Assembly (NCBI RefSeq): GCF_003258295.1
Contig: NZ_QKYN01000136.1
Location: 1-47,963 of the forward strand
Reading direction: 5' to 3'
DNA from: Streptacidiphilus pinicola
Lineage (GTDB): Bacteria > Actinomycetota > Actinomycetes > Streptomycetales > Streptomycetaceae
DNA length: 47,963 nt
Shown: positions 25,921-34,312 of the stretch, one piece after another
How the letters are laid out: each line of letters starts with the position of its first letter
How positions within the stretch are numbered: the stretch's first letter is position 1
Made by a program: the position numbers and the translations under genes
The notes under the pieces: generated by a model
What the model saw: the letters and a program-made list of their open reading frames with translations, nothing else
The model's database searches: none
What the model was told of the DNA's origin: nothing

Positions 25921-27518
25921 CCGTCCTGACCACCGACGTCGACCCGCGCGGCGTCGAGTTCGGCGAGCGCCGCGAGGCGATGCTCGCCAAGCTCGCCGAG
26001 CTGGACGCCGAGCACGCCAAGGCGGTGGGCGGTGGCGGCCCCAAGTACGTGGACCGCCACCGCGCCCGCGGCAAGCTCCTCGCCCGCGAGCGGATCGAGC
26101 TGCTGATCGACCCGGACACCCCGTTCCTGGAGCTCTCCACGCTCGCCGCCTACGGGAGCGAGTACCCGGTCGGCGCGGGCATGGTGACCGGTATCGGGCG
26201 GATCTCCGGCACCGAGTGCCTGATCACCGCGAACGACCCGACCGTGCGCGGCGGCGCCAGCAACCCGTGGACGCTGAAGAAGGCGCTGCGCTGCCACCAG
26301 ATCGCGCTGGAGAACCGGCTGCCGCTGGTCAGCCTGGTCGAGTCGGGCGGCGCCGACCTGCCCAGCCAGAAGGAGATCTTCATCCCGGGTGGCGCGATCT
26401 TCCGCGACCTGACCCGGCTCTCCGCTGCCGGCATCCCCACCGTCGCCGTCGTCTTCGGCAACTCCACCGCCGGTGGCGCCTACGTGCCCGGCATGTCCGA
26501 CCACGTCGTGATGATCGACGAGCGGTCCAAGGTCTTCCTCGGCGGCCCGCCGCTGGTGAAGATGGCGACCGGCGAGGAGAGCGACGACGAGTCGCTGGGC
26601 GGCGCGCGGATGCACGCCCGGGTCTCGGGCCTCGCCGACCACTTCGCCGCCGACGAGGTGGACGCGATCCACCGCGCCCGCCGGATCGTCGCCCGGCTGG
26701 AGTGGCGCAAGCAGGGCCCCGGCCCCGCCGCCGGGCTCGTCGAGCCGCCGAAGTACGACGAGGAGGAGCTGCTCGGCATCGTCCCCGGCGACCTGCGGCA
26801 ACCGTTCGACCCGCGCGAGGTGATCGCCCGCATCGTCGACGGCTCGGAGTTCGACGAGGTCAAGCCGCTCTACGGGCCGAGCCTGGTGACGGGTTGGGCC
26901 CGGATCCACGGCTACCCCGTCGGCATCCTCGCCAACGCGCAGGGCGTGCTGTTCAGCCAGGAGGCCCAGAAGGCAGCCCAGTTCATCCAGTGGGCCAACC
27001 AGCGCGACATCCCGCTGCTCTTCCTGCACAACACCACCGGCTACATGGTCGGCAAGGAGTACGAGCAGGGCGGCATCATCAAGCACGGCGCGATGATGAT
27101 CAACGCGGTCTCCAACTCCAAGGTCCCGCACCTCTCCCTGCTCGTCGGCGCCTCCTACGGCGCGGGGCACTACGGTATGTGCGGGCGCGCCTACGACCCC
27201 CGCTTCCTCTTCGCCTGGCCCAGCGCCAAGTCGGCCGTGATGGGCCCGCAGCAGCTCGCGGGCGTGCTCTCCATCGTCGCCCGCGCCTCCGCGCAGGCGC
27301 GCGGCCAGGCCTACGACGAGGAGGCCGACGCCGGTCTGCGCGCGATGGTGGAGCAGCAGATCGAGGCGGAGTCGCTGCCGATGTTCCTCTCCGGCCGCCT
27401 CTACGACGACGGCGTGATCGACCCGCGCGACACCCGCACCGTGCTGGGGCTCTCCCTCTCCGCGATCCACTCCGCGCCCATCGAGGGCGCGCGTGGTTAC
27501 GGCATCTTCCGGATGTGA
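25917..27518 (+). CDS. Acyl-CoA carboxylase carboxyltransferase (beta) subunit, MCC/GCC type
   Basis: Start GTG 25917 overlaps the previous stop (GTGA) and follows AGGAGGGG, giving 533 aa. It has both crotonase-fold halves: RGKLLARERIELLIDP, VRGGASNPWTLKKALRCHQIALENRLP, the oxyanion segment STAGGAYVPGMSDH, GGPPLVKMATGE, then ANAQGVLF, FLHNTTGYMVG and GASYGAGHYGMCGRAY. This pattern belongs to 3-methylcrotonyl- or geranyl-CoA carboxylases rather than propionyl-CoA carboxylases. It transfers CO2 from biotin on the alpha subunit to a 3-methyl-2-enoyl-CoA. Substrate choice between methylcrotonyl and longer isoprenoid chains cannot be read from sequence alone. Confidence 0.93.
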   Translation: MTVLTTDVDPRGVEFGERREAMLAKLAELDAEHAKAVGGGGPKYVDRHRARGKLLARERIELLIDPDTPFLELSTLAAYGSEYPVGAGMVTGIGRISGTECLITANDPTVRGGASNPWTLKKALRCHQIALENRLPLVSLVESGGADLPSQKEIFIPGGAIFRDLTRLSAAGIPTVAVVFGNSTAGGAYVPGMSDHVVMIDERSKVFLGGPPLVKMATGEESDDESLGGARMHARVSGLADHFAADEVDAIHRARRIVARLEWRKQGPGPAAGLVEPPKYDEEELLGIVPGDLRQPFDPREVIARIVDGSEFDEVKPLYGPSLVTGWARIHGYPVGILANAQGVLFSQEAQKAAQFIQWANQRDIPLLFLHNTTGYMVGKEYEQGGIIKHGAMMINAVSNSKVPHLSLLVGASYGAGHYGMCGRAYDPRFLFAWPSAKSAVMGPQQLAGVLSIVARASAQARGQAYDEEADAGLRAMVEQQIEAESLPMFLSGRLYDDGVIDPRDTRTVLGLSLSAIHSAPIEGARGYGIFRM

Positions 27519-27523
27519 CGACG

Positions 27524-29533
27524 ATGACCCACGACTACACCCAGGGAACCGCCGTGATCGGATCCGTGCTGGTCGCCAACCGCGGCGAGATCGCGCGGCG
27601 GATCTTCCGCACCTGCCGCGAGCTCGGCGTCGCCACCGTCGCCGTGTTCTCCGACGCCGACGCGGACGCGCCGTTCGTCCACGAGGCCGACGCCGCCGTC
27701 CGGCTGCCCGGCGCCGCGCCCGCCGACACCTATCTCCGTGCCGACCTCGTCATCGCCGCCGCCCGCGCGGCCGGCGCCGACGCCGTCCACCCCGGCTATG
27801 GATTCCTCTCCGAGAACGCCGAGTTCGCCCAGGCCGTCCTCGACGCGGGCCTGGCCTGGATCGGCCCGCCGCCGTCCGCCATCGCGGCGATGGGCGTGAA
27901 GACCCGCGCCAAGGAGCTGATGGCCGCCGCCGGCGTCCCCGTCCTCTCCGTCGCGGGCGAGCCGACCCACGAGGACCTGCCGCTGCTGGTCAAGGCGGCC
28001 GCCGGTGGCGGCGGTCGCGGGATGCGCGTGGTGCGAGAACTCGTGCAGCTCGACACTGAGTTGGCGACGGCCCGACAGGAGGCGCTGGCCGCGTTCGGCA
28101 GCGACGAGGTCTTCGTCGAGCCCTATGTCGAGACCGGCCGCCACGTCGAGGTGCAGCTGCTCGCCGACGTGCACGGCACCGTCTGGGCCGTGGGGGAGCG
28201 CGACTGCTCGATCCAGCGGCGGCACCAGAAGGTCGTCGAGGAGGCCCCCGCGCCACTGCTGCCCGACGAGACGCGTACGCGCCTGCACGAGGCGGCTCGG
28301 GCCGCCGCCCGCGCGATCGGCTATGTCGGCGCCGGGACGGCGGAGTTCCTGCTGGCTCCCGACGGGCGGTTCTTCTTCCTGGAGATGAACACCCGTCTCC
28401 AGGTCGAGCACCCCGTCACCGAGTGCGTCACCGGGCTCGACCTCGTCGCGCTGCAACTCCTCGTCGCCGAGGGCGGAGCGCTGCCGAGCGACGAGCCGCC
28501 CGCGCCGCAGGGACACGCGATCGAGGTCCGCCTGTACGCCGAGGACCCGGCCCGCGACTGGCAGCCGCAGACCGGCACCGTCACGCTGCTCGACATCCCC
28601 GGCGTCTCCGCCGAGTTCGCCGCGCCGCGCGCGGGGGAGCGGGCCGGGCTGCGCCTGGACGCGGGCGTCGGCAGCGGCAGCGAGGTCGGCGTCCACTACG
28701 ACTCCATGCTCGCCAAGGTGATCGCCTGGGCGCCGACCCGCGCCGAGGCCGCCCGCCGCCTCGCGGGCGCGCTCGCCAAGGCGCGCGTGCACGGCCTGAC
28801 CACCAACCGCGACCTGCTCGTGCGCGTGCTGCGCCACCCGGAGTTCCTGGCCGGGCAGGTCGACACCGCGTTCCTGACGCGTCACCCGGGCGAGGGCGCG
28901 GCCGACAAGGACGCCGTCGCGCTCGCCGCGCTGGCCGCCGCGCTCGGCGACGCCGCCGCCAACCGGACTCCGATCGCCGGTGGTTGGCGCAATGTGCCGG
29001 CGCACCCGCAGGTCAAGCGCTACGCCCACGAGGGCGTCGAGCACGAGGTCCGCTACCGCCTCACCCGCGACGGCCTGCACGCCGAGGCGTACCCGGACGT
29101 CGCGCTGGTCAGCGCCGCACCCGAGCGCGTCGTGCTCGCCGTGGACGGCGTGCGACGGACCTTCGGCCTCGCCCGCTACGGAGCCGCCCTCGTCCACGTG
29201 GACTCGCCGCTGGGCGCCGTCGCGCTCACCGCGCTGCCGCGCTTCCCCGAGCCGGAGCGGGAGACGGCCGCCGGATCGCTGCTCGCGCCCATGCCCGGCA
29301 CGGTCGTTCGCGTCGAGGCCGCCGTGGGCGACGTGGTGACGGCCGGTCAGCCGCTGCTCTGGCTGGAGGCCATGAAGATGCAGCACCGCATCACCGCGCC
29401 GACCGACGGCGTGGTCACCGAACTCCGCGCGACCGTCGGCCAGCAGGTCGACACGGGCGCGCTCCTCGCCGTCATCGGCGAATCCGTGAACTCCGTGGAC
29501 CGTGAAGAGCAGGAGGGGACCTCGCAGCCATGA
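27524..29533 (+). CDS. Biotin carboxylase/BCCP (alpha) subunit of acyl-CoA carboxylase
   Basis: This 669-aa protein has an ATP-grasp biotin carboxylase (about 12-460: VLVANRGEIARRIFRTC, HPGYGFLSENAEFA, AAGGGGRGMR, RDCSIQRRHQK, EMNTRLQVEHPVTE), a linker domain and a C-terminal biotinyl domain with the biotin-accepting Lys at residue 618 in LEAMKM. It carboxylates its own biotin with ATP and bicarbonate and pairs with the beta subunit encoded 5 bp upstream. ATG 27524 has a poor ribosome site; GTG 27554, preceded by AGGGA and starting directly at the IGSVLVANRG strand, is a credible alternative. Confidence 0.94.
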   Translation: MTHDYTQGTAVIGSVLVANRGEIARRIFRTCRELGVATVAVFSDADADAPFVHEADAAVRLPGAAPADTYLRADLVIAAARAAGADAVHPGYGFLSENAEFAQAVLDAGLAWIGPPPSAIAAMGVKTRAKELMAAAGVPVLSVAGEPTHEDLPLLVKAAAGGGGRGMRVVRELVQLDTELATARQEALAAFGSDEVFVEPYVETGRHVEVQLLADVHGTVWAVGERDCSIQRRHQKVVEEAPAPLLPDETRTRLHEAARAAARAIGYVGAGTAEFLLAPDGRFFFLEMNTRLQVEHPVTECVTGLDLVALQLLVAEGGALPSDEPPAPQGHAIEVRLYAEDPARDWQPQTGTVTLLDIPGVSAEFAAPRAGERAGLRLDAGVGSGSEVGVHYDSMLAKVIAWAPTRAEAARRLAGALAKARVHGLTTNRDLLVRVLRHPEFLAGQVDTAFLTRHPGEGAADKDAVALAALAAALGDAAANRTPIAGGWRNVPAHPQVKRYAHEGVEHEVRYRLTRDGLHAEAYPDVALVSAAPERVVLAVDGVRRTFGLARYGAALVHVDSPLGAVALTALPRFPEPERETAAGSLLAPMPGTVVRVEAAVGDVVTAGQPLLWLEAMKMQHRITAPTDGVVTELRATVGQQVDTGALLAVIGESVNSVDREEQEGTSQP

Positions 29534-30705
29534 CCGCGACGTACGAGAGCACCTTCGTCGAATCCGAGGAACGCCGCGATCTGCGCGCCGCCGTAAGGGC
29601 GCTGGGCAGCCGCTACGGCCTCGACTACCTGATCGCCTGCGGCAAGGAGCACCGCCCCGCCGACGAACTGTGGCGCGAGGCGGGCAAGCTGGGCTTCCTC
29701 GGCGTCAACCTGCCCGAGCAGTACGGGGGCGGCGGCGCCGGCATCCAGGAGCTGTCCATCGTCCTGGAGGAGCTCGGCACGGCCGGCTGCCCGCTGCTGA
29801 TGCTGGTGGTCACCCCGGCGATCTGCGGCAGCATCCTGGCCCGCTTCGGCACCGACGCGCAGAAGCAGGAGTGGCTGCCCGGCTTCGCCGACGGCACCCG
29901 CCGGATGGCCTTCGGCATCACCGAGCCCGACGCCGGTTCCAACTCCCACCGGATCACCACCACCGCCCGCCGCGACGGCTCCGACTGGGTGCTGAGCGGC
30001 CAGAAGGTCTTCATCTCCGGCGTGGACGCCGCCGACGCGACCCTCGTCGTCGGCCGCACCGAGGACGCGAAGACGGGCAAGCTCAAGCCCGCCCTGTTCA
30101 TCGTGCCGAGGGAGACCCCCGGCTTCCAGTACCAGCCGATCGAGATGGAGCTGCATCTGCCCGAGCGGCAGTTCCAGCTGTTCCTGGACGACGTCCGGCT
30201 GCCCGCCGACGCGTTGGTCGGCGACGAGGACGCGGGCCTGCTCCAGCTCTTCGCGGGCCTCAACCCCGAGCGCATCATGGCCGCCTCCTACTCGGCGGGC
30301 ATGGCCCGCCTCGCGCTGGACCGCGCCGTGGACTACGCCAAGGAGCGCACGGTCTGGAAGGAGCCGATCGGCGCGCACCAGGGCATCGCGCATCCGCTGG
30401 CCCAGGTCCGCATCGAGCTGGAGCTGGCCCGGCTGATGACCCAGAAGGCCGCCTTCCTCTACGACGCGGGCGACGACTTCGGCGCGGGCGAGGCCGCGAA
30501 CATGGCCAAGTACGCGGCGGCGGAGGCCGCGGTGCGGGCCGTGGACCAGGCGGTGCAGACGCTCGGCGGCAACGGCCTGGCGTCCGAGTACGGTCTGGCC
30601 TCGCTGATCGCGGGCGTCCGGGTCGGCCGGATCGCGCCGGTCAGCCGCGAGATGATCCTGAACTTCGTCGCCCAGCACACGCTGGGGCTGCCCAAGTCCT
30701 ACTGA
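29530..30705 (+). CDS. Acyl-CoA dehydrogenase
   Basis: This 391-aa flavoenzyme has the three-part dehydrogenase fold: an N-terminal helical domain with GFLGVNLPEQYGGGGAG, a middle beta domain with MAFGITEPDAGSNSHRITTTARRDG and W-LSGQKVFISG, and a C-terminal helical domain with ALDRAVDYAKERTVWKEPIGAHQGIAH and AVQTLGGNGLASEYGL. It oxidises an acyl-CoA to the 2-enoyl-CoA that the carboxylase would use. I could not assign the catalytic Glu with certainty. The ATG overlaps the carboxylase stop (ATGA) and AGGAGGGG lies 12 bp upstream. Confidence 0.93.
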   Translation: MTATYESTFVESEERRDLRAAVRALGSRYGLDYLIACGKEHRPADELWREAGKLGFLGVNLPEQYGGGGAGIQELSIVLEELGTAGCPLLMLVVTPAICGSILARFGTDAQKQEWLPGFADGTRRMAFGITEPDAGSNSHRITTTARRDGSDWVLSGQKVFISGVDAADATLVVGRTEDAKTGKLKPALFIVPRETPGFQYQPIEMELHLPERQFQLFLDDVRLPADALVGDEDAGLLQLFAGLNPERIMAASYSAGMARLALDRAVDYAKERTVWKEPIGAHQGIAHPLAQVRIELELARLMTQKAAFLYDAGDDFGAGEAANMAKYAAAEAAVRAVDQAVQTLGGNGLASEYGLASLIAGVRVGRIAPVSREMILNFVAQHTLGLPKSY

Positions 30706-30767
30706 GCGAACGCGGCCGCAGGCCCGCGCGGGGGCGACGTAGAGTTCCTCACGGAAAGGAAACACCC

Positions 30768-31379
30768 GTGTCGACAGCAACCTCCGCCTCCGCGCGCGCC
30801 CCCAAGCAGGACCGCAGCCGAGCCACCCGCCAACGGCTGCTGGAGGCGGCCGTGGACTGCCTGGCCGAGGTCGGCTGGTCGGGCAGCACCGTCGCCGTCG
30901 TCGCGGAGCGGGCCGGCGTCTCCCGGGGCGCGGCCCAGCACCACTTCCCGACCCGCGAGGACCTCTTCACCGCGGCCGTCGAGCACGTCTCCGTCCAGCG
31001 CCGCGCGGAGCTGGACGCTCGGGCCGCGGCTCTTCCGGCTTCCGGCCGGGGCCGCCACGAGGCCGTCGTCCGCATGCTCGTCGGCCTCTACACCAGCCCG
31101 CTGTTCCGCGCCGCCCTGCAGCTCTGGGTGGCCGTCAGCACGGACGACCAGCTGCGCCCGCGCGTCCTCGAACTCGAGTCCCGCATCGGCCGAGAGACCC
31201 ACCGCACCGCCGTCACCCTCCTCGGCGCGGACGAGTCCCGCCCCGGCGTCCGCGAAACCGTCCAGGCCACCCTCGACATGGCCCGCGGCCTCGGCCTCGC
31301 CGACGTCCTCAGCGACGACAGCGAACGCCGCGAACGCATCGTCCGCCAGTGGGCCCGCATCCTGGACGCGCAGCTGTAG
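30768..31379 (+). CDS. TetR-family regulator of the atuA-type operon
   Basis: Start GTG 30768, with AAGGA 9 bp upstream, gives 203 aa. The N-terminal helix-turn-helix (about 15-65) reads RLLEAAVDCLAEVGWSGSTVAVVAERAGVSRGAAQHHFPTREDLF; the rest is a helical ligand domain. SRGAAQHHFPTR is typical of TetR regulators of branched-chain or terpene acyl-CoA pathways. It ends the operon after a 62-bp gap and probably binds the 22-bp palindrome at 24105, responding to an acyl-CoA (inference). Confidence 0.9.
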   Translation: MSTATSASARAPKQDRSRATRQRLLEAAVDCLAEVGWSGSTVAVVAERAGVSRGAAQHHFPTREDLFTAAVEHVSVQRRAELDARAAALPASGRGRHEAVVRMLVGLYTSPLFRAALQLWVAVSTDDQLRPRVLELESRIGRETHRTAVTLLGADESRPGVRETVQATLDMARGLGLADVLSDDSERRERIVRQWARILDAQL

Positions 31380-31400
31380 CGGACTCGTTCGAGTGAACCG

Positions 31401-31700
31401 TCAGGGGCGCGAGGCGCGCCGGGAGCGGGTCCAGGTGATGAAGAGGCCGCCGCCGACGCCCGCGACGAGGAGGGCGACAAAGCCGCCGATCTTGGTGGCG
31501 GTGCCGGCCTTCTTGGGCGTCGGCGCCGGGGAGGAGCTGCTGTTCGCGCCCGGCGTCACGGGCGTTCCGTTCGCCTGCACGGCGGATACCGCCGGGGCCG
31601 CCGGGGCGGCGACGGCGGGGGCCGTCGCGCCGAAGAGAGCGGAGACGGCCAGCACGACGGCGGCCGCGTGCGTGGCGGGTCGGCGGAGCGCGGAGAGCAT
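31401..31700 (-). CDS. Small exported protein with C-terminal membrane helix
   Basis: This 99-aa protein has a signal peptide (MLSALRRPATHAAAVVLAVSALFGATAPAVA in outline), a 35-residue Ala/Pro/Ser-rich spacer and a C-terminal hydrophobic segment IGGFVALLVAGVGGGLFITW followed by TRSRRASRP. The layout resembles a cell-wall-exposed protein held by its C-terminal helix and positive tail, but no LPxTG-type sorting motif is visible. The start at 31700 is preferred over GTG 31733, which has no usable ribosome site. The stop codon lies inside a CAGGGGCGCGAGG repeat arm. Confidence 0.6.
   Translation of the reverse strand: MLSALRRPATHAAAVVLAVSALFGATAPAVAAPAAPAVSAVQANGTPVTPGANSSSSPAPTPKKAGTATKIGGFVALLVAGVGGGLFITWTRSRRASRP
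31402..31414. repeat. Solo arm of the dispersed hairpin repeat, copy C
   Basis: CAGGGGCGCGAGG here is identical to the left outer arm of copy A (21312-21324), but the matching right arm and loop are missing. It overlaps the stop codon of the small exported protein and lies between that gene and the convergent tetR gene, the same kind of location as copies A and B. Confidence 0.6.
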
Positions 31701-31736
31701 GGCGGAGGCGGCCTTTCGATCAGCGGTGCGCACAGC

Positions 31737-32279
31737 CTAACCCGGCTGTTCGGCCGCGCCCTCCGCGGTCAACTGCCCGGCGGCCCAGCGGGCCCACTCG
31801 TCCTGCATGGCGCTGTAGCGCAGGCCCCACTCCAGGGCGATCCGGCCGTGGACGGCCAGTGGGCCCTGCTCGCCGGTGAGGGACTCCTCCACGCCGCGCA
31901 GCCGCTCGTGCATCTCCGCGGCGGCCGCCGCGCGACCCAGCAGGAACTCCCGGGCCTGTTCCGGCGGCACCAGGCCGAGGAAGAAGACCCGCAGCAGCAT
32001 GTCGTTGCGCCGGTTCGTCGTCGGCGGCTCCTCCAGGAGCCAGTGCTCGAACTCCTTGCGTCCGGCCTCGGTGACCGCGTAGGCCTTGCGACCGCGGCCG
32101 CCCTCCGCGACCACCTGCACCAGCTCGGCGTCGGTCAGCTTGCCCAGCTCGGTGTAGAGCTGGCTCTGCGTGGCCGGCCACACGTGTTCCAGCGACTCGT
32201 TGAAGATGCCCAGCAGGTCGTAGCCGCTCGCCTCCCCACGGAGTGCGAGCAGGCCCAGTGCGGCGTGTCTCAGGCTCAT
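31737..32279 (-). CDS. PadR-family transcriptional regulator
   Basis: This 180-aa protein has an N-terminal PadR winged helix (MSLRHAALGLLALRGEASGYDLLGIFNESLEHVWPATQSQLYTELGKLTDAELVQ, with the basic wing GGRGRKAY) and a helical C-terminal dimer domain. It is divergent from the membrane protein/carotenoid oxygenase operon. The 95-bp intergenic region contains several TGACAT/ACATGT elements, so it probably represses that operon and itself. The inducer is unknown. Confidence 0.92.
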   Translation of the reverse strand: MSLRHAALGLLALRGEASGYDLLGIFNESLEHVWPATQSQLYTELGKLTDAELVQVVAEGGRGRKAYAVTEAGRKEFEHWLLEEPPTTNRRNDMLLRVFFLGLVPPEQAREFLLGRAAAAAEMHERLRGVEESLTGEQGPLAVHGRIALEWGLRYSAMQDEWARWAAGQLTAEGAAEQPG

Positions 32280-32295
32280 GCCGTCATCCTACGCC

Positions 32296-32358
32296 GACAT
32301 TCCACTGTTGACAGGTCGTCGCTGACATTCTAGTTTTGACATGTCAGCTCAGACATGT
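32296..32358. promoter_or_regulatory. Array of GACAT/TGACATGTCA elements, likely PadR operator
   Basis: The padR/membrane-gene intergenic region holds the perfect 10-bp palindrome TGACATGTCA at 32337-32346, TGACAT at 32323-32328, AGACATGT at 32351-32358 and GACAT at 32296-32300. The region is AT-rich for this genome. Repeated ATGT/ACAT half-sites are typical of PadR operators. Confidence 0.6.
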
Positions 32359-32374
32359 TGATGAAGGAGTGGCT

Positions 32375-32983
32375 ATGACCGGCTCGGTACGTGGTTTCAT
32401 CCCCTGGATCGCCTTCGCCGTACTCAGCGGCACCGCCGGTTGGGAGACCGGCGCGATCACCGCCGTCCTGCTCAGCCTGGCGCTGCTGCTACGCGGTCGC
32501 CGCGCCGGCCAGGGCCTGGACGAGAACGTCATCGAGCTGAGCGCCGCGGTGTTCTTCGTGGTGATCGCGGCCCTCGCCGCGGTGGCGCCGCACTCGCCGC
32601 TGCGCGACGGCGTCGGCGCGCTCTCCTCGGCCTGGCTGGCCGTGACCGCCTGGGGCTCGCTCGCGATCTCCCGCCCGTTCACGATGGGCATCGCCCGCCG
32701 CTCCGTGCCGGAGCAGTTCTGGGGCACCCCGCAGTTCCGGCGGGCCAACAACGTGATCACCGCCGTCTGGGCCTCCAGCTTCACCGTCACCGCGCTGGCC
32801 ACCGGCGCCGTCGACATCGCCGACCCGCACGCGAGCCTGGCCACCACGCTGATCCAGATCGCCGGCTTCGTCGTCCCGGCCGTCTTCACCGTCCGCTACC
32901 AGGAGTCCCGCCGTCGGGCCGCCGCGCAGGCAGCCCAGTCCGGCCCGGCCGCGCAGGTCGGCGTCTTCACCCAGGGGAGCTGA
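32375..32983 (+). CDS. Multi-pass membrane protein co-transcribed with carotenoid oxygenase
   Basis: This 202-aa protein has about five to six hydrophobic segments: FIPWIAFAVLSGTAGW, AITAVLLSLALLL, SAAVFFVVIAALAAVAP, LSSAWLAVTAWGSLAI, VITAVWASSFTVTALATGAV and TTLIQIAGFVVPAVFTV. The cytoplasmic C-terminus is basic, then Ala/Gln-rich. I recognise no named family. ATG 32375 has AAGGAG 6 bp upstream. The carotenoid oxygenase gene starts 3 bp after its stop, so the two are one operon, probably controlled by the divergent PadR. Confidence 0.75.
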   Translation: MTGSVRGFIPWIAFAVLSGTAGWETGAITAVLLSLALLLRGRRAGQGLDENVIELSAAVFFVVIAALAAVAPHSPLRDGVGALSSAWLAVTAWGSLAISRPFTMGIARRSVPEQFWGTPQFRRANNVITAVWASSFTVTALATGAVDIADPHASLATTLIQIAGFVVPAVFTVRYQESRRRAAAQAAQSGPAAQVGVFTQGS

Positions 32984-32986
32984 CCC

Positions 32987-34306
32987 ATGACCGCACCGCT
33001 GTACCTCACCGGCCACCTCGCGCCCGTCACGCACGAGACCGAGGGCCGCGACCTCCCCGTCGAGGGCGCCCTGCCGCCCGAGCTCAACGGCCGCTACTTC
33101 CGCAACGGACCCAATCCGCGCCCCGGTGAGGACCCGGGCCACTGGTTCACCGGCGACGGCATGCTGCACGGCGTCCGGCTGCAGGGCGGACGCGCGCTCT
33201 GGTACCGCAACCGCTGGGTGCGCACGGCCGCGCTGGCGGGGGCGGCGTTCCTCGGCCCCGAGGGGCCGGACCTGCGGGCCGTCACCGCCAACACCAACGT
33301 CGTCCGGCACGCGGGGCGCATCCTCGCCCTGGTGGAGAACGGTCTGCCGTACCAGGTCGACGACCGACTGGAGACGCTCGGCGCCTACGACTTCGGGGGC
33401 CGGCTGACCACGGCGATGACCGCCCACCCGAAGGAGGACCCGGTCACCGGGGAGCTGCACTTCTTCGGCTACAGCGCCCTTCCGCCGTTCCTGACCTACC
33501 ATCGCGCCGCCGCCGACGGCACGTTGGTGGAGAGCCGGGAGATCCCGGTCGGCGGGCCGACGATGATGCACGACTTCGCCATCACCGAGCACCACGTGGT
33601 CTGGCTCGACCTGCCGGTCGTCTTCGACCCCGCCCGGCTGGGCCGGGGCATGCCCTACCGCTGGGACGACGGGTACGCGGCCCGGATCGGTGTCATGGCG
33701 CAGCACGGCGCGTCCCCGGTCCGCTGGTTCGAGGTCGAGCCCGGCTACGTCTTCCACGTCGGAAACGCCCGCGAGGACGCGGCCGGCCGCATCCTGCTGG
33801 ACGCCGTGCGGTACGGCCGGGACGGCTTCCTGTACTCCTGGGAGCGGATCGGCGGGGCGGGCGCGGCTCCGTCCGGAGCGGCTGACCAACCCCGGCTGCA
33901 CCAGTGGACGTTGGACCCGCGCACTGGCCGCGTGGTCGAACAGCCCCTGGACGACCGGTCGGTGGAGTTCCCCACCATCAACGAGACGCTCGTCGGCCGC
34001 TCCAGCCGCTACCGCTACGCCGTCGCCGGGGACGGGCTCGTCAAGTACGACCTGCGTACCGGCGCGAGCAGCGGCTACGACGCAGGGCCCGGACAGGCCC
34101 CCGGGGAGGCCGTCTTCGTCCCCGCCGCGGGCGCCCGGGCGGAGGACGACGGCTGGCTGCTGACCATCGTGTCCGACCGCGAGGGCCGCGGTTCCGCGTT
34201 CACCGTCCTCGACGCCTCCGACCTGACCCTCGTGGCCACGGTGCCGCTGCCGCAACGGGTTCCGGCCGGCTTCCACGGCAACTGGCTGCCGGACGACCGG
34301 TCCTGA
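32987..34306 (+). CDS. Carotenoid cleavage oxygenase family protein
   Basis: This 439-aa protein belongs to the RPE65/carotenoid oxygenase family, seven-bladed propellers with Fe(II) held by four histidines. All four are visible: TTAMTAHPKED, MMHDFAITEHH, YVFHVGNARED and the C-terminal GFHGNWLPDD. The N-terminus has LNGRYFRNGPNPRP and HWFTGDGMLHGV, also diagnostic. These enzymes split a conjugated double bond of carotenoids or stilbenes with O2, giving two aldehydes. It is translated with the upstream membrane protein. The aldehyde dehydrogenase gene 1.3 kb downstream could use the products. Confidence 0.93.
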   Translation: MTAPLYLTGHLAPVTHETEGRDLPVEGALPPELNGRYFRNGPNPRPGEDPGHWFTGDGMLHGVRLQGGRALWYRNRWVRTAALAGAAFLGPEGPDLRAVTANTNVVRHAGRILALVENGLPYQVDDRLETLGAYDFGGRLTTAMTAHPKEDPVTGELHFFGYSALPPFLTYHRAAADGTLVESREIPVGGPTMMHDFAITEHHVVWLDLPVVFDPARLGRGMPYRWDDGYAARIGVMAQHGASPVRWFEVEPGYVFHVGNAREDAAGRILLDAVRYGRDGFLYSWERIGGAGAAPSGAADQPRLHQWTLDPRTGRVVEQPLDDRSVEFPTINETLVGRSSRYRYAVAGDGLVKYDLRTGASSGYDAGPGQAPGEAVFVPAAGARAEDDGWLLTIVSDREGRGSAFTVLDASDLTLVATVPLPQRVPAGFHGNWLPDDRS

Positions 34307-34312
34307 CCGGCC

